DNA from: Chondrosia reniformis
Lineage: Eukaryota; Porifera; Demospongiae; Chondrillida; Chondrillidae
Assembly (NCBI GenBank): GCA_947172415.1
Contig: OX359200.1
Coordinates: 5,892,501-5,956,500 of the forward strand
Direction of reading: 5' to 3'
Length of the DNA: 64,000 bases
Positions 35,131 to 53,504 of this stretch are shown piece after piece; the first letter of the stretch is position 1; each line of letters opens with the position of its first letter. The notes beneath the pieces were generated by a model, which was not told the origin of the DNA, did not search any database, and worked only from the letters and a program-made list of their open reading frames with translations. Both the position numbers and the translations under genes were made by a program.

Positions 35131-38100
35131 TTAATCTTTATAGTTTTCATCAGCCCAAATGGGTAACTCTGTCATATACTCCCAGTCACTTCCCTACAAA
35201 ACATTTTAATAAGAAGGTAAACCTTTAAAGGAGACTGGCATATATACTAATGGTATATGTTTCTCAAGTGTTTACATACGTACATCAGAGGTCACTTTAT
35301 GTGTGTACAGCATATTATATACGTAGGTACATTACTATATATTGGGAATTAATTGGGATTTATCCAAATTATATGGGTATAAGTAAAACATTGTTCATGG
35401 TTATAATTAAAAAAAATTGAGATGAAGCTAAAGTGTCAAAACAATGTATGTCACAAGATTGCGTATGCAGGAAAAATTTGCAATCTCATCATCTTTAGAC
35501 ATGCATTCAATTTTCCAACATACAGTAATATAGGTATAGGTATACAGTAATAGTGCTGATATACCTTATATCTGAAGGCATGCAGGAACATGACAAGTTC
35601 TTCTGGCGTAGGGTCTGGCCTCTTTATCCTACACTCTGTACAGTAAGGATCTTTTAACAGTGAAGTGTCGACCTCTTTTACAATGTTTTTATCTTCCATT
35701 TGATCTGGATCTGGGACTACGCTGTCATCAATTATCTCCTGAGGTGTAGGGACTTCCCCTTTAGGGGTCTCAGCATGTGATCCTTCACTATGTGAGGATG
35801 TTACACTAAACCCTTTGGTTACATTGTTCCTTCCTACTGTAATGTTCTCAACACTATTCTTCTCTTTGCCTTCTTGATGTTCCTCTGGTATTTCTTTTGA
35901 ACTGTCACAAAAGAATGTGATATCACCTACGTCTGTTGATTGAGATATTATCTTGTGAGTTATCTGTGTGGATGGGTCGATGTCCCCACCTCCTGGGGGT
36001 GTGTCCTCCTTATTGTCCCCACCTCCTGGGGGTGTGTCCTCCTTAGTGTCCCCACCTCCTGGGGGTGTGTCCTCCTTAGTGTCCACACCTCCCAAGGGTT
36101 TTCCCCCTTTAGAGTCCCTTTGAGGAAATGGATCCTCTATTTTAGACTGGTTCAAATCTGAGCTCTTAAGTTGCAATGAATTTGACTGACACTGTCCGGA
36201 TAAGGAAGTTTGAGTCTGTAAAACTACCTTACTGCTGTCCACCAGCGGTTCCAAGTTACCAGCTCCTTCCAACTCAAACCGGGACTTTGCTATCTCTTGC
36301 AGGACCTAGTGAACAAGTATACCAGTCTGTAACCTTCAAACTGTAAGTGGGTGGGTAGCCTACTTCAGTGATGTCAGCATCGGGTCTTCTTAGCTTCCAT
36401 GCCACATGATTGTAGATTGGGTCATTGACAATGGGATGACCTACAAACATTACTGTATACTGCTGAACTGTAGTATACTAGATTAGTATATTGTTAGTAT
36501 ACTTACCTAGCCACTGTAAGTGTACCCTTATTTGGTGCATTCTTCCTGTTTTGGGAATACCTACGTATATTTACATATACTGTAAATAATACATATATAT
36601 ACTGTACATAATGCATATACTCATTTATATAAAACGGTGTGTATACGTATATGACTGCCATGGTAGTGAGAGGAAGGATACAGAACTTTGGGCCATAAGA
36701 CAGCAGGACTAAAGTCTATTACATCATTTCCTGGTCACATGTAATGTTGACATGCATGTGGGGATAAGGAAAGTGTGACTAGAATACATATCTAGGTACA
36801 CTTTTCATCTGCTTAGTACTAGCTAGAATCAATGTTATTGCTTACATTTTACAACACTTGTGGTTCCATTGAAAGATAACCTTTCAAAACATGTCAGGCA
36901 CTCCTTACCCCTAGGATCCACTGTACACACACCAAGCCTGTGACTGACCACGTGAATTGGCTCAATACATTCCAATGGATCTCTATGGCAACCAGTAGTT
37001 CAACAAATTACCAACTACATACTTCCCAAATGGAGTGAATATATATATTCAGACACTCACTTTGGGAATTCCCCTTCTACCCGACAAACATATTCCTTGA
37101 CAACCTTCCTATCTCTAATTTCAGCCTCAATCTTCTGAGCAGTAGAGAGGTTCCTATCAAGTAAACAGACAATTCGTACTCTCCCAGCATTTCACGCAAG
37201 CCCACTCCAACACACCTTGCTAGAATGAGCAGCCCTGAGGTTAATCTGTCCAACCTGTGAGTTGCTGCAGGGGCACATTGGAATAATAAGAGCCATGGGC
37301 TACTAACACATAACAGAGTTAAGTATCTACTAAGAGACCTAGGCTGTAAGACTGAGTAAAAGTATAAACCATAATCTCTATAAGGAAAATTAAGAGGAAC
37401 AGACAAAAGATAATCATTATTAAAAATAAAAAGTGCACGTACATGTACGTATATAATCAACCTTTTTATGTGAGAGAAATAAAAAATTCATTTTATTTTA
37501 TTATTCATGACACATGTACAAATCAAATTCTTGTCATAAGGCATATATATCTTTAACCGACTTCTCAAGTTTGTGAGACCGAACTCCTTGCCCAAAATGA
37601 ATATGACACTATTGTGTCTAAACCGTCCACATGGATGAACCTACAGTCCACAAATAACAGTAACAGAGTGATTGAATGGATACATGTGTGTAGATGTAGC
37701 TAACTAGGTTCTTGTTACACTGTTCAGCTTACAGGAATAGAAGAGGGTTTGTTGATAACAACAACATCACTGGTTTCTACGACAATCTCAATTTGTCGAG
37801 CAGTAACTGGAGGTTCATGTCTGTGCAGTTGATGAGTTATCAAATCATTGTCCTTTAAAACAGTTACCATGGAAATGGCCTTCTGATTAACTGTGGATAG
37901 TAAAAGTGAATATTGAATATCATAGTAATAATTACAACACAGTTCTTCTGTACCTTTGATTCTGCCAGAATCAATAGCATTTTCCTATATACATACAATC
38001 AATGAATACACTTAGAGCTAGAATTAACAAAAATGGCAGCTTTAACAAATTATACAATTATTGTCAATTGTGGCATTAAAAGGTGCTGCAAATCTTCTAA

Positions 38101-38757
38101 CTGGTGGTATGGTAGAATGTGTTTACATAATATTCTGGTGGATTAGACTGGTAGAATGTGCTTACATAATATTCTGGTGAATCAGACTGAAATTCCTTGC
38201 AAAACACCTCAAACAACTTCCTCCCCACCCACCTCCCCTTGGTATGGGTCTCAAACACAAAGTAGTATGGGATGATACGTCGCAATCCTACAAATATGGC
38301 CACCAAGACATTTTATAAAATTAAAGAAAATTCAGAAAAATTCACATGACAGTTTTGTCTCGAATATGTAGATATATAGATAGATGTGCACTTATTAATT
38401 ATTATATAGATAGTTTATGGTAATGAAAGGCAATAAAGAATTTCCAACATTTTGGGTTTACATCAGCTAACCATTTTCAATGTAACTGCTTGTCTCATCA
38501 AACATGTGCTTTGTCACACCTGGATCCCTCCCACCTCTACGCATCCTCTGCACAGGGAGAGAAGGGACACAGCCATGCTGCAGTCTGATGAATCAGAACA
38601 CAATTATTGCTGCACTGGAGTAATATTATTGTAATCTACTTTAGTAAACCTCGGTCGGAAATGTTACGTTACTTCTCTCTTCAGTCGCTAGAAAAAGAAT
38701 TGGCTATACCTTCTTCGCAGGAAGATCTGCTTCTCTCAAAGGTTCCCTCTTGGTCAT
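35131..38757 (-). CDS. RPUSD2: RluA-type RNA pseudouridine synthase (575 aa)
   Basis: Thirteen exons in transcript order: 38710-38757, 38472-38547, 38166-38287, 37954-37984, 37733-37890, 37562-37640, 37216-37264, 37061-37153, 36846-36982, 36507-36560, 36364-36440, 35565-36305, 35131-35193 (1728 nt). It isomerises uridine to pseudouridine in RNA. Landmarks: FDETSSYIENGLRRIIPYYF, the S4-like stretch GRIKVNQKAI, HRHEPPVTARQIEIV, VHPCGRFRHNSVIFIL. The catalytic HRLDRLTSG holds the nucleophilic Asp; EYVCRVEGEFPK, TGRMHQIRVHLQWLGHPIVN and a C-terminus GSDWEYMTELPIWADE like human RPUSD2 follow. A long acidic insert before the C-terminus holds three and a half 11-residue repeats (DTKEDTPPGGG), so it is longer than the human 545 aa. 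Confidence 0.94.
35978..36095 (-). repeat. 33-bp tandem repeat inside RPUSD2 coding sequence
   Basis: Encodes DTKEDTPPGGG three times with a degenerate fourth unit (VDTKEDTP preceded by KPLGG). Frame is kept in every unit. Confidence 0.92.
38112..38190. repeat. 39-bp tandem duplication across an RPUSD2 exon end
   Basis: The unit at 38112-38150 repeats at 38151-38189. On the minus strand it duplicates the end of exon 3 and its donor site, leaving a decoy donor (ATTAT|GTAAAC) in the intron. Confidence 0.85.
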
Positions 38758-38807
38758 GTCGGGTGTCACGTGACTATCACACGACATTGTTTTTGACCAG
38801 CTGAAGC

Positions 38808-41800
38808 ATGGACGAGCGTCGAGGTGCTGAAGTCTTCAAGGAGCTTGCGAGGGAAGTGGTTCGTCTGCTTGCACAACTGGTTATTGCAAATACCTTCTGT
38901 TTTAATTTTCTCTCTTATTTCTGTACGAAGAACGAAGCAGTCAAGGAAGTTAGAAGGAATTTAGGAGAATTTCTTGCGGAATGGAAGGCTTTCCAAGAAG
39001 AAGGAAGTGATGGTGAAGTAGATTCCTCTCAAAACAGTCAGTTTGGAATAGGAAGCAGTGTCAGTTGTCAATACCTTTATAGTAGGCTTAGAATGTACGT
39101 AGGCTATATACAGGTTTAATATATATGTGTAAAATAATATATGTACACTCAGTTAAATAATAATATTATATGTACACTTAGTTCTGTTCGAAGGAGTATG
39201 TCATCGTGAGAAAGGATGATTTAGAGAGATTATCCACTGAAATTATGCAGCTCAAGGAGTTTCTTCCAAAAGTTAGTTAATCCTGTAAATATCACATCAC
39301 ATGATGTACAATCTCAAATAGGTGCTGGATGGAGAAGTGATGTCTGCTTTACCAAAATTGGTTAAAAAAGAAGAAGGTTTGTGATTTCTCAATTTCATTT
39401 GGTCAGTAATATAATGTATATATACAAGGGCAGGTTAAGAGGTGTGTTCTGCTGAATATAAAGAGTTAGCTGTCTAGTATATTGGTTTGAAATATGGCTA
39501 ATGAGGAGGTGCTTTGTGTACTTCTCATATACACATGAAGAGAAACAGCAACACGGATTTACTAATTTATAGCATTAGCAATATATTGCTGATGCGACCT
39601 CTGGGTAATTTAGTAAATCTGGCTCGAAACGTCCAAATTTAGTAAATTAGTAAATTAGTAAATTCATGTTGCTGATGCTCAAGAAGGTTTTATTCTCATA
39701 ATGACCGCAACAGCCATCCTTATTCTTTCTCATATACATACGTATATATTATATATCCGTATATTATAGAACTTTATTGTACAAGCAGAGATATGGAACA
39801 GCTCACAACTGGTTACAAGCTGTTGGAAGAGAGAGTGGACACTGTAATGACCGACTGTGAGAAGGAGAGAGAGGTAAGACTATATATTACATGCAACTCT
39901 AATTAACCCTATATCTGTATATCGTCCAATGCATATCTTCAACTTATTGGTCATCAAGGAGAAGTTTAATTTGCAAGTGAGTTTCCTCAATTTTTATCTT
40001 TTACTAACTGCAGTTCATTTGTAGTAGCTAGTATATATCACACCACACAAGAGTGTTTGACTGTAGTCTTGTCTTTATTGCTAAATAAATTGACATCAAC
40101 AAAGTATGTGAGTCCTGCATGCATTGATGGAGGTCAAAGGTCAAAGGTCTTTAAACAACTATATAGCAATGATGTATAATGTTCATTTCTTAGCAATAAA
40201 GACAGTTTGTGCATTGAGGAGTGTGTGTTCTTATAATTCATGTCCTAGTGGAGAAGAAGAGAAGGAGATTGTTGAAGGAGAAAACTCCAGTATCCTCATC
40301 CAATTAAAGCTATCACTAGGTTTAGTTCCTGAAGTAGATGTAGCATATTATGTTAGATTATTCATATGGATTTTGCTGTAAATGATCTACTTCAGTACAA
40401 GGTGTCAGCTTTGATGGACCAGCTGTGCCAGCAATCTGATTTCTGTTCCTCTATGGGCTCGGCTTGCTGCACTTTGTTGTGGAGAGTGTCAAGACAGGAA
40501 GAGGTAATCCCTGCTATTTTAGGAGGGGTGAGTCCATGTAATTGAGAATCCCAGTCAGTTGCTATCAATTAGGTATGCCATGTTTGTAGTCAAGTGTAGG
40601 TGACTATCTCCATCTGGTGGGGAATACCCTTGATAGCTTCATAGCCACTTATAAGGAGGGAGCTCCCCCACCCACACAGGAAGAAGCTAGTAATGAGCTT
40701 CAGTTTGTTTTAGCAATATGTGGTACAATTACAAGTGAGTGATCATTGTATTGTGTCTTATATATATATATATATACAGTGCATACGTATGTACATCTCT
40801 CCTGAGAAGAGGAGTGGATTGCATTGAAATACAGTTGAATTAATAATGTTTACCTTAGTGTTTGAAATACTAATTAGTACTTAATTTGTTATGATAGACA
40901 ATTTTTTAGGGATGCTCAATAATTTTGTACCTGTTTAGATATACTTCGGATGGGTCATCCTTCAACCTTTTGAGCCTCCAGAGATGCAGTTTTGTTGTTA
41001 AACTTAATATAAGAGTCTCTAGATGCTCAAAAAGTCAAAGGATGGACCATCCAAAAGATAATTTTGATACAGTTAGAAAGAATCCTTATTTTACTGTTTA
41101 GATATGTATACAAGACACTACTTTTAAGTTTTAAGTACACAAATTCAGGCTACAAAGTTTATAAACAAGTTAATAACCACATACTTAAAGTAAGTGATTT
41201 TGAACTTGTACAGCTAACCATAGAAATTTATTGACATCAACTCGTACAATTAGTCAGATATAATCCTCAGCTATCTTGTTAGCTAAGGCGATCATTTCCA
41301 GTCCTGGTTGTCTGAGAATACTGCAGAAATCTTCCCAAGTGGGATTGACAGTCACCTCCAGCCATTTATCAAGAATTTTTAAGCACTTGACCTGTGGTGA
41401 ACCATAACCTTGCATAGTAGCTTTGGTAAAATTCTCCAGTCCCAGACCTATCCCTAAGGGCAAGAGCTTGCTTGATAGAGGAACAGAGTATGGCATAAGG
41501 TCTTTAATTCCACTTATCCTCTGCTTGTCTATTTGAGGAAAGAAGACAAATTTACAAAAGGTGTTATGTAGGAGTTAGGAAGGATTTCATATATAAAGCA
41601 ATCTCCTATTGATTGAAGCATCATTGATCACCTATAAAGCTAGCACGGTACATATATTTTGGTAAAGATACAATTTATTGGATGTAAAATTTACGAAATT
41701 ATTTGAAACATGCAATACCATTTAGATATAAAGAAATTGTGAGTTTATTTTATTCCGTACATGCATTTGGTGACGATACAATTTTATTTGGATGTGAAAT

Positions 41801-43782
41801 TATTTGAAACAAATACGATTTTAACACTAACTTTTAGTGGCACTAACGTGTGCGGTATCAGTTGGCGCATCATTCTCAGAACTCGAAGGGACATCCGATC
41901 CTACGTCTTTCTTCAGTTTTTCAACAATGGCGTAACCATTTTCCTGTAGAATATCGCAAAACTTAAAGAAGGCAGCATTCTCTTTCCCTTTCAGGTGTGT
42001 CAGCATCTTCTCGACTTTTTGGGGATTAGTTTGCTGACCATTTACATCCTGGTATTCTCGCTCGGTCAGAAATCCTCCGGCGTCCTTTCGTAGCGAAGTT
42101 AAAATGATGTCCATCTGTACGTTGGTTTGTAATTGGGGAGTATGCCTGTTTAAAATCATAACATAACGTTCGTCCATCTTGACGGGAGAGAGCCTTGAGG
42201 GGTTTTCCCTATATTTTATATGATATGATCTTTTCTGAAGTATCAAGTTTGATTATTCAATTTCCAAAATTAGATTGTATATATGTCTTACAAATAGCCT
42301 CCGATATGTACAGATATAGCAGCCTCAGCCTTTGGGCGTGACTTCCTCTGCACCAACTCTGATGGCCAGACTGTGATAGAAGTCTTTATTAATGCTGTCA
42401 AGGAATTGCCTCTAAAGCACCCGAGGTAACTACCATGAACTTAGCTCATCTATGAATGATAGCTGAATTTCTTTCTTATTCCTAATCAATTCCTCTCTTG
42501 ATTGACAGTTTTACAAGGATAAGAAAGTTAGTTGACCAGCAATATAACATGTCATGTGACATCATGTGACATTATCTACCTATTCTTCCCTCTGTAGTCT
42601 CCTGCTTATGTCACTATACAACATTAGGTACTTACCTCTATCAGCCATACATCATTACATTAAAGTGTATATGTTACTTTGTTATAATGGAGTGCAATTG
42701 AAGCATTGCTGTAACAGTTGCTGCTCATGCAGTGGCAGAGCACTGGTGGCTAAGATCAGCTGTCCTTGGTTCAATTCCCAGCAATTAATCTAAAGTGATA
42801 CATACTGTAAATCCCTTATTATTAGCATGCTATATATTAAATTTAGCTATATTAGTGATTTGACATTTACCACTAAAATTAGAGTTCGCTAAATATAGTA
42901 CTAGTACTATACTGTATTACTGTAATTAACTAACAAAACTTCCATGCATTTTGTAAGTCACTAATATTAATTTCCGCTATGTATCCAGTTTTGCTAACTT
43001 AATTTTGGTTCCGCTTAAAAAAAAGGGATTTACAGTATATGATTATATATATGATTGTGATTTGGTACAATACTCCTATATACCTGAATGTAGTATAAAT
43101 CATCAAGGTGTAAAGTATCTGAATGCAAAGGGCAATCTCCTCCATACTATGGGATGGCTGCTAGAAGGTAATCGTCACATGATTATCACATGATTGCATA
43201 TTGACCCCGCTGTAATTCCTTGTCATAGAAGAGGAAGATAATCAGTTAAAACTTAACTCCTTAAAGTTAGTCAAATGTTGTTGGCTGCAACACCAAATAG
43301 TGCATTTGTGTGACTCTTGTTGACAGGCTGCTCCAGTCTCTTATATTAGAGCCTGGTAATCCATCAATAGCCCACCGGGCTCTTGAAGTGGTAAGTATAT
43401 AAAGAGATGATGGCTCTACATGTCTTCAGTGGTTCTATGTGCCTGCAGATTCCAATGAGTTTGCTTAGAATATGTTCACAGGACAGAAACATGGAGGTAA
43501 TATGGTTATACTATATAGTTCTTCTTTTACTTATATATTTGGATGTATAAATACCTAACATTAGGCTTACCATGCAAATGCAATATAGTATATGTATGGT
43601 CACTCATGGTAAAATGTTCTTCTTAATTAATTTTTCAGATTAATTAGTCTGTTTTAAGTGTTACTAAAGCTCCACATTTAGTCAACCTTGTATTGTGTGC
43701 TTGTATATATATTTTCCTTATACAGATAAGGCAGATTGCTATGGAGATTATGAATGACCTAAATGTACTTAAAGGTCATTAA
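38808..43782 (+). CDS. HSF2BP: HSF2BP/MEILB2 orthologue, BRCA2 meiotic localiser (394 aa)
   Basis: Sixteen exons: 38808-38879, 38931-39059, 39182-39271, 39322-39376, 39770-39873, 39959-39976, 40396-40527, 40590-40734, 42314-42425, 42509-42526, 42598-42627, 43094-43167, 43229-43265, 43327-43390, 43449-43496, 43726-43782. An N-terminal coiled coil (EYVIVRKDDLERLSTEIMQL, KEFLPKVLDGEV) leads into an armadillo-like C-terminal half. There CTLLWRVSRQEEVIPAILGG, NIAASAFGRDFL, LLMSLYNISINHQGVKYLN and a leucine-rich end match human HSF2BP. That protein brings BRCA2 to meiotic breaks. Two exons are only 18 nt. The first intron (51 nt) is open in frame, so its removal is inferred from the hydrophobic residues it would add. 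A CARD-Death gene is nested in intron 8. Confidence 0.88.
40250..40390 (+). repeat. Dispersed repeat fragment in HSF2BP intron 6
   Basis: Carries CAGTATCCTCATCCAA, TCACTAGGTTTAGTTCCTGA and AGTAGATGTAGCATAT of the family also seen at 19300 and 50100. It explains the spurious open frame 40124-40381. Confidence 0.75.
40939..41062. mobile_element. TIR MITE in HSF2BP intron 8
   Basis: Imperfect inverted ends of about 35 bp (GATGGGTCATCCTTCAACC; right end GGATGGACCATCCAAAAGAT). Same family as 31912-32004; a single degenerate end may be present at 57978-58018. Confidence 0.7.
41254..42177 (-). CDS. CARD-Death domain adaptor, copy A (206 aa), nested in HSF2BP
   Basis: Exon 1, 41832-42177, encodes a CARD (MDERYVMILNRHTPQLQ, GGFLTEREYQDV, KVEKMLTHLKGKENAAFF, FCDILQENG). 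A GTTAGT donor after one base of codon 116 joins exon 2, 41254-41528. That exon encodes a Death-type domain (KILDKWLEVTVNPTWEDF, CSILRQPGLEMIALANKI). The frame continues exactly across the splice; without it the first exon would stop one codon later. An upstream in-frame ATG (42246) is possible but less likely. CARD-DD order and about 200 residues are the layout of CRADD/RAIDD, the adaptor joining a Death protein to a CARD caspase. The gene lies wholly within HSF2BP intron 8 on the opposite strand. Confidence 0.78.
42695..42790 (+). repeat. tRNA-derived SINE-like repeat, copy 1
   Basis: Has 'CAGTGGCAGAGCACTGGTGG' followed by a B-box-like GGTTCAATTCC. A related copy lies at 61985-62055. No cloverleaf or CCA end fits a functional tRNA. 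Confidence 0.6.
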
Positions 43783-43931
43783 CAAAATTAGCACTCATTT
43801 ATTCCATTTCAAACTGAGTATGACATTGTACAAACTATTGATTTTAGTTCTACTCGTATGTATGGTTCAGTTTGATATTCTAAATTCCAAGATTACTAAT
43901 TCCCAATATTTAGCAGCCATGAGTTATATAG

Positions 43932-44939
43932 CTAAATTTGCTTTAGTCTTTCAGATACTCCTCTGCATCTGCTGTCTTCCAGTGCCTTGCAGAGAACAGC
44001 CAGGGTTACGTGCACCCTCATATTCCTGAGCATACCATTTCCTACAAACCAGTACTGCAGGCCACGCATGAATCTTCTTGCTGCTGCACCCTTTGTATTT
44101 AGTGGAATGTCTTGTTGAATTTGATCTATTTCCTCTTGACTAACTCCTAGCCGCCTACATACACCTTCCCAATGACTAACAGCACTTGATTCTGCAACAG
44201 ATTGAAGATCAGTTTGTGTTGGTGGGTCTTGAAGGTTTACAGCTGAACCTACATGCATAAATTAAAATTAAAAGCATATGATATATTACAATCATACGTA
44301 CATTGTCTTCACTATATACAAAGTTATTGTCACTTATATATAAACAGAGAATATACACACGGCAACTTGCATACGAATATGAAGGGAGTATTCATGGATC
44401 ATATAGGTCTAGGAAACGAATTTAAATATTTATATGGTTAAATTAAAGGCCTTATATTAGTACTAAGGTTATAGTATATCTATACCTAAGATCATGAGTA
44501 TAATCTATGATACATACAATATTTTATCATTTGTAGGCGTCCAAGTTTCACAAATTCTTATTTGGCACCACATTGGTTGGGAAAATAACTAACTTTTCGT
44601 GGCACTGACGCGTGCGGTATCAGTTGGCGCATCAGTCTCAGAACTCGAAGGGACATCCGATCCTACGTCTTTCTTCAGTTTTTCAACAACGGCGTAACCA
44701 TTTTCCTGTAGAATATGGTAAAACTTAAAGAAGGCAGCATTCTCTTTCCCTTTCAGGTGTGTCAGCATCTTCTCGACTTTTTGGAGATTAGTTTGCTGAT
44801 CTTTTACGTCCTGGTACTCCAGGTCGGTCAGAAATCCTCCGGCGTCCTTTTGTAGCGAAGTTAAAATGATGCCCATCTGTATGTCGGTTTGTAATTGGGG
44901 AGTATGCCTGTTTAAAATCCTAACATAATTTTGGTCCAT
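43932..44939 (-). CDS. CARD-Death domain adaptor, copy B (220 aa)
   Basis: Exon 1, 44594-44939, is nearly identical to the CARD exon of copy A (same 346 nt, same GTTAGT donor in the same phase). Exon 2, 43932-44248, encodes a Death-type domain (VSHWEGVCRRLGVSQEEI, DQIQQDIPLN, VHVTLAVLCKALED, GVSERLKQI). It is clearly different from the Death exon of copy A. The gene is tail-to-tail with HSF2BP, 149 bp apart. An alternative ATG upstream (45023) would add 28 residues without domain similarity. Predicted to be a cytosolic homotypic-interaction adaptor like CRADD; partners are unknown. Confidence 0.78.
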
Positions 44940-45474
44940 CTTGACGGGACAACTAGTACTGTGGCTTGATTCGCTCCAAAATGTCTGATCAATTAAGGGT
45001 GGTACGTTGTACCACTGTAGCACTGTAGCACAAACGCATAAACGCTTATATCATAGCTTATTATGTATGCAGACGCACACGAAATGGAGGGGGTTTAGAA
45101 AATGTAGTGATGAGGGAGAGGAAATCAGTTCGCGGTGGAAAGGAAAGGAAAATTTTTATGAAAATACGTATGTGTGTTATAAACAGAATAACCTTTTTGT
45201 TATATTATAATTCAATAATCTAGGGATCAGTTTAATCCCATACGTAATTCGAAGTCACAAATCTTTGTACAGTGCTATATGGGCGCAAATCAAGCCTTAT
45301 ATATGACGGGTAGCCTTGGGGGATTTTTCCTTTAAGCCAGTGGGCATGAACGTAATAGTATTACCGGGATCTTCTCTATTAAAAGCTCCAAATATATGTG
45401 ATAAGTATACGAAATTTTAATCATTCATACTGTTCCTTTGTTCAGTTATTGGCCTTTAAAAAGGAATTCAATTT

Positions 45475-52025
<6,551 letters not shown>

Positions 52026-52218
52026 GCTTCAAAGGAGATTGCTCAGAGGGAGAGAAGACGAGCTGGATACGAGAGGAAACTAGCAATTTCCGTTACAAAT
52101 TACCTTATCGGTAACACAAGTATTTCCACTGCCTATTAAAAATGGCTACTGCGTGACTTTTCGCTTCAATACATGATCCCGGACATATGATTTTGGTTTT
52201 CTCCTCTGATTGAACGAT

Positions 52219-53382
52219 ATGGCTAAGAAAGACGCTTCGCAGTACCAACCTCCAATAGAACAATACAGGAAGTCATTAGGTAATGTGTAGAATGTTGTGT
52301 TGCAGGACTGACCCAATCTACTACACACACTAGATATGCAGCTGCAGTGACATACAGCGATATCGTTATATATTGTCAATATCATATTACTATGCATGAT
52401 ATCTATATATACACATCAAAACTATTGAATGAACATTTTATATAACACAATATTCAAATAATGACATATATTGCTATCGCAAAGACCCAGCTGGACCCTG
52501 GCTGTAATGTGGGTAGGGGTAATATCCAGGGTTCAATGATGATGACATTAATATTGTTGTTTATTGCGTTAAAAGGTAAGAATGAACGTAAAGTAATGAA
52601 AAAGGAGACAAAGAGAGTCAGGCATAGCGCAGAAGTAAAGAAAACACAACTGCAATCAGCTAAGGTAGGTGTCAGTTGGTAGATGGACAAGAGATTTCAG
52701 AATGCTATATCCTATGAAAAATCTAAGATACCATTTTCCTACATGCTATATGCCTATTCTGTAAAAGAGCCTATAGGGGAACTAAACCTGAAGAGAGCTT
52801 TGGATGAGGATACATGAGTCTTTTCTTCCTTCTTTTCCCTTCTTTCATCTTCTTCTCCACTAGGTCAGACAGCCATTTCTGGGAATTCCACCCTTCATCA
52901 GTGATCCTGGGAGTCTTTGTCTTTTCTTTATCTTGATCTTCTGTGAATCCTATATACTACATAATTATCAGATAATGTGGTAGCTCCCATGGTAGATGTA
53001 TAGGTACATGTACGTATTTCAGGTGCAAGGGAATGCAAGGTTATATAGAAGTGCGACAGAGAAAGGGTATGAGATGGTATGACTAGTATTTTGCCAAAAG
53101 TTTAAATTTGGCTAATGCTCAAATGCAGAAGGGGTACTTCAGCACCCAAAGCCCTTAAATTTGCCACTGTTGGACAATGGCCGTGGATTAAATTTCATTA
53201 TGTCCATGTCAGTCTATAGCTATTTTACATCCCTGATTATGGCACTGTACAATATAATTGGTGCATGATATATACGTATGTTCCTATTGTGATGTGTGCA
53301 GGTATATGTTGCCGTACTCCTGTGTGCCCTCCTCATCATTGCAATTACTTTGTATGTTATCTATATACACCAAAACTATTAA
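52219..53382 (+). CDS. TRIQK: Triple QxxK/R motif protein, small membrane protein (76 aa)
   Basis: Three exons: 52219-52279, 52576-52664, 53302-53382 (231 nt). The start MAKKDASQYQPPIEQYRKSL matches the conserved head of animal TRIQK (RKDA, QYRK). The basic middle holds the remaining Q/K pattern (VKKTQLQSAK) and the end is a single TM helix (AVLLCALLIIAITLYVI) with a short tail. TRIQK is a small ER membrane protein of unclear role. The ORF is too short to be found by length alone; the exon joins are supported by canonical GT..AG sites and family pattern. Head-to-head with GPI, 193 bp between ATGs. Confidence 0.87.
52710..52955 (-). repeat. Dispersed repeat, near-full copy (TRIQK intron 2)
   Basis: Opposite orientation to the copy at 50095, with the same landmarks in reverse (AACTAAACCTGAAGAGAGCT, TCAGACAGCCATTTCTGGGA, CACCCTTCATCAGTGATCCT). 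Confidence 0.85.
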
Positions 53383-53504
53383 ATGAACATTTTATATATA
53401 CGTAACAGCAGCAAGTGTTTTTAAAAAAATATTAATACTGTTCAATGATTAAAATAATTGAAAAAGTAAAAAAAGAGCAATAAAAATTGACTTAAAAATT
53501 GAGT

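Noticed and set aside
37077-37460. A single 127-codon ORF containing HRLDRLTSG
   Set aside because: It runs through two short introns; the real RPUSD2 exons are 37216-37264 and 37061-37153.
40124-40381. Possible HSF2BP exon
   Set aside because: It overlaps a dispersed-repeat fragment, and direct joining of 39976 to 40396 matches the human protein without it.
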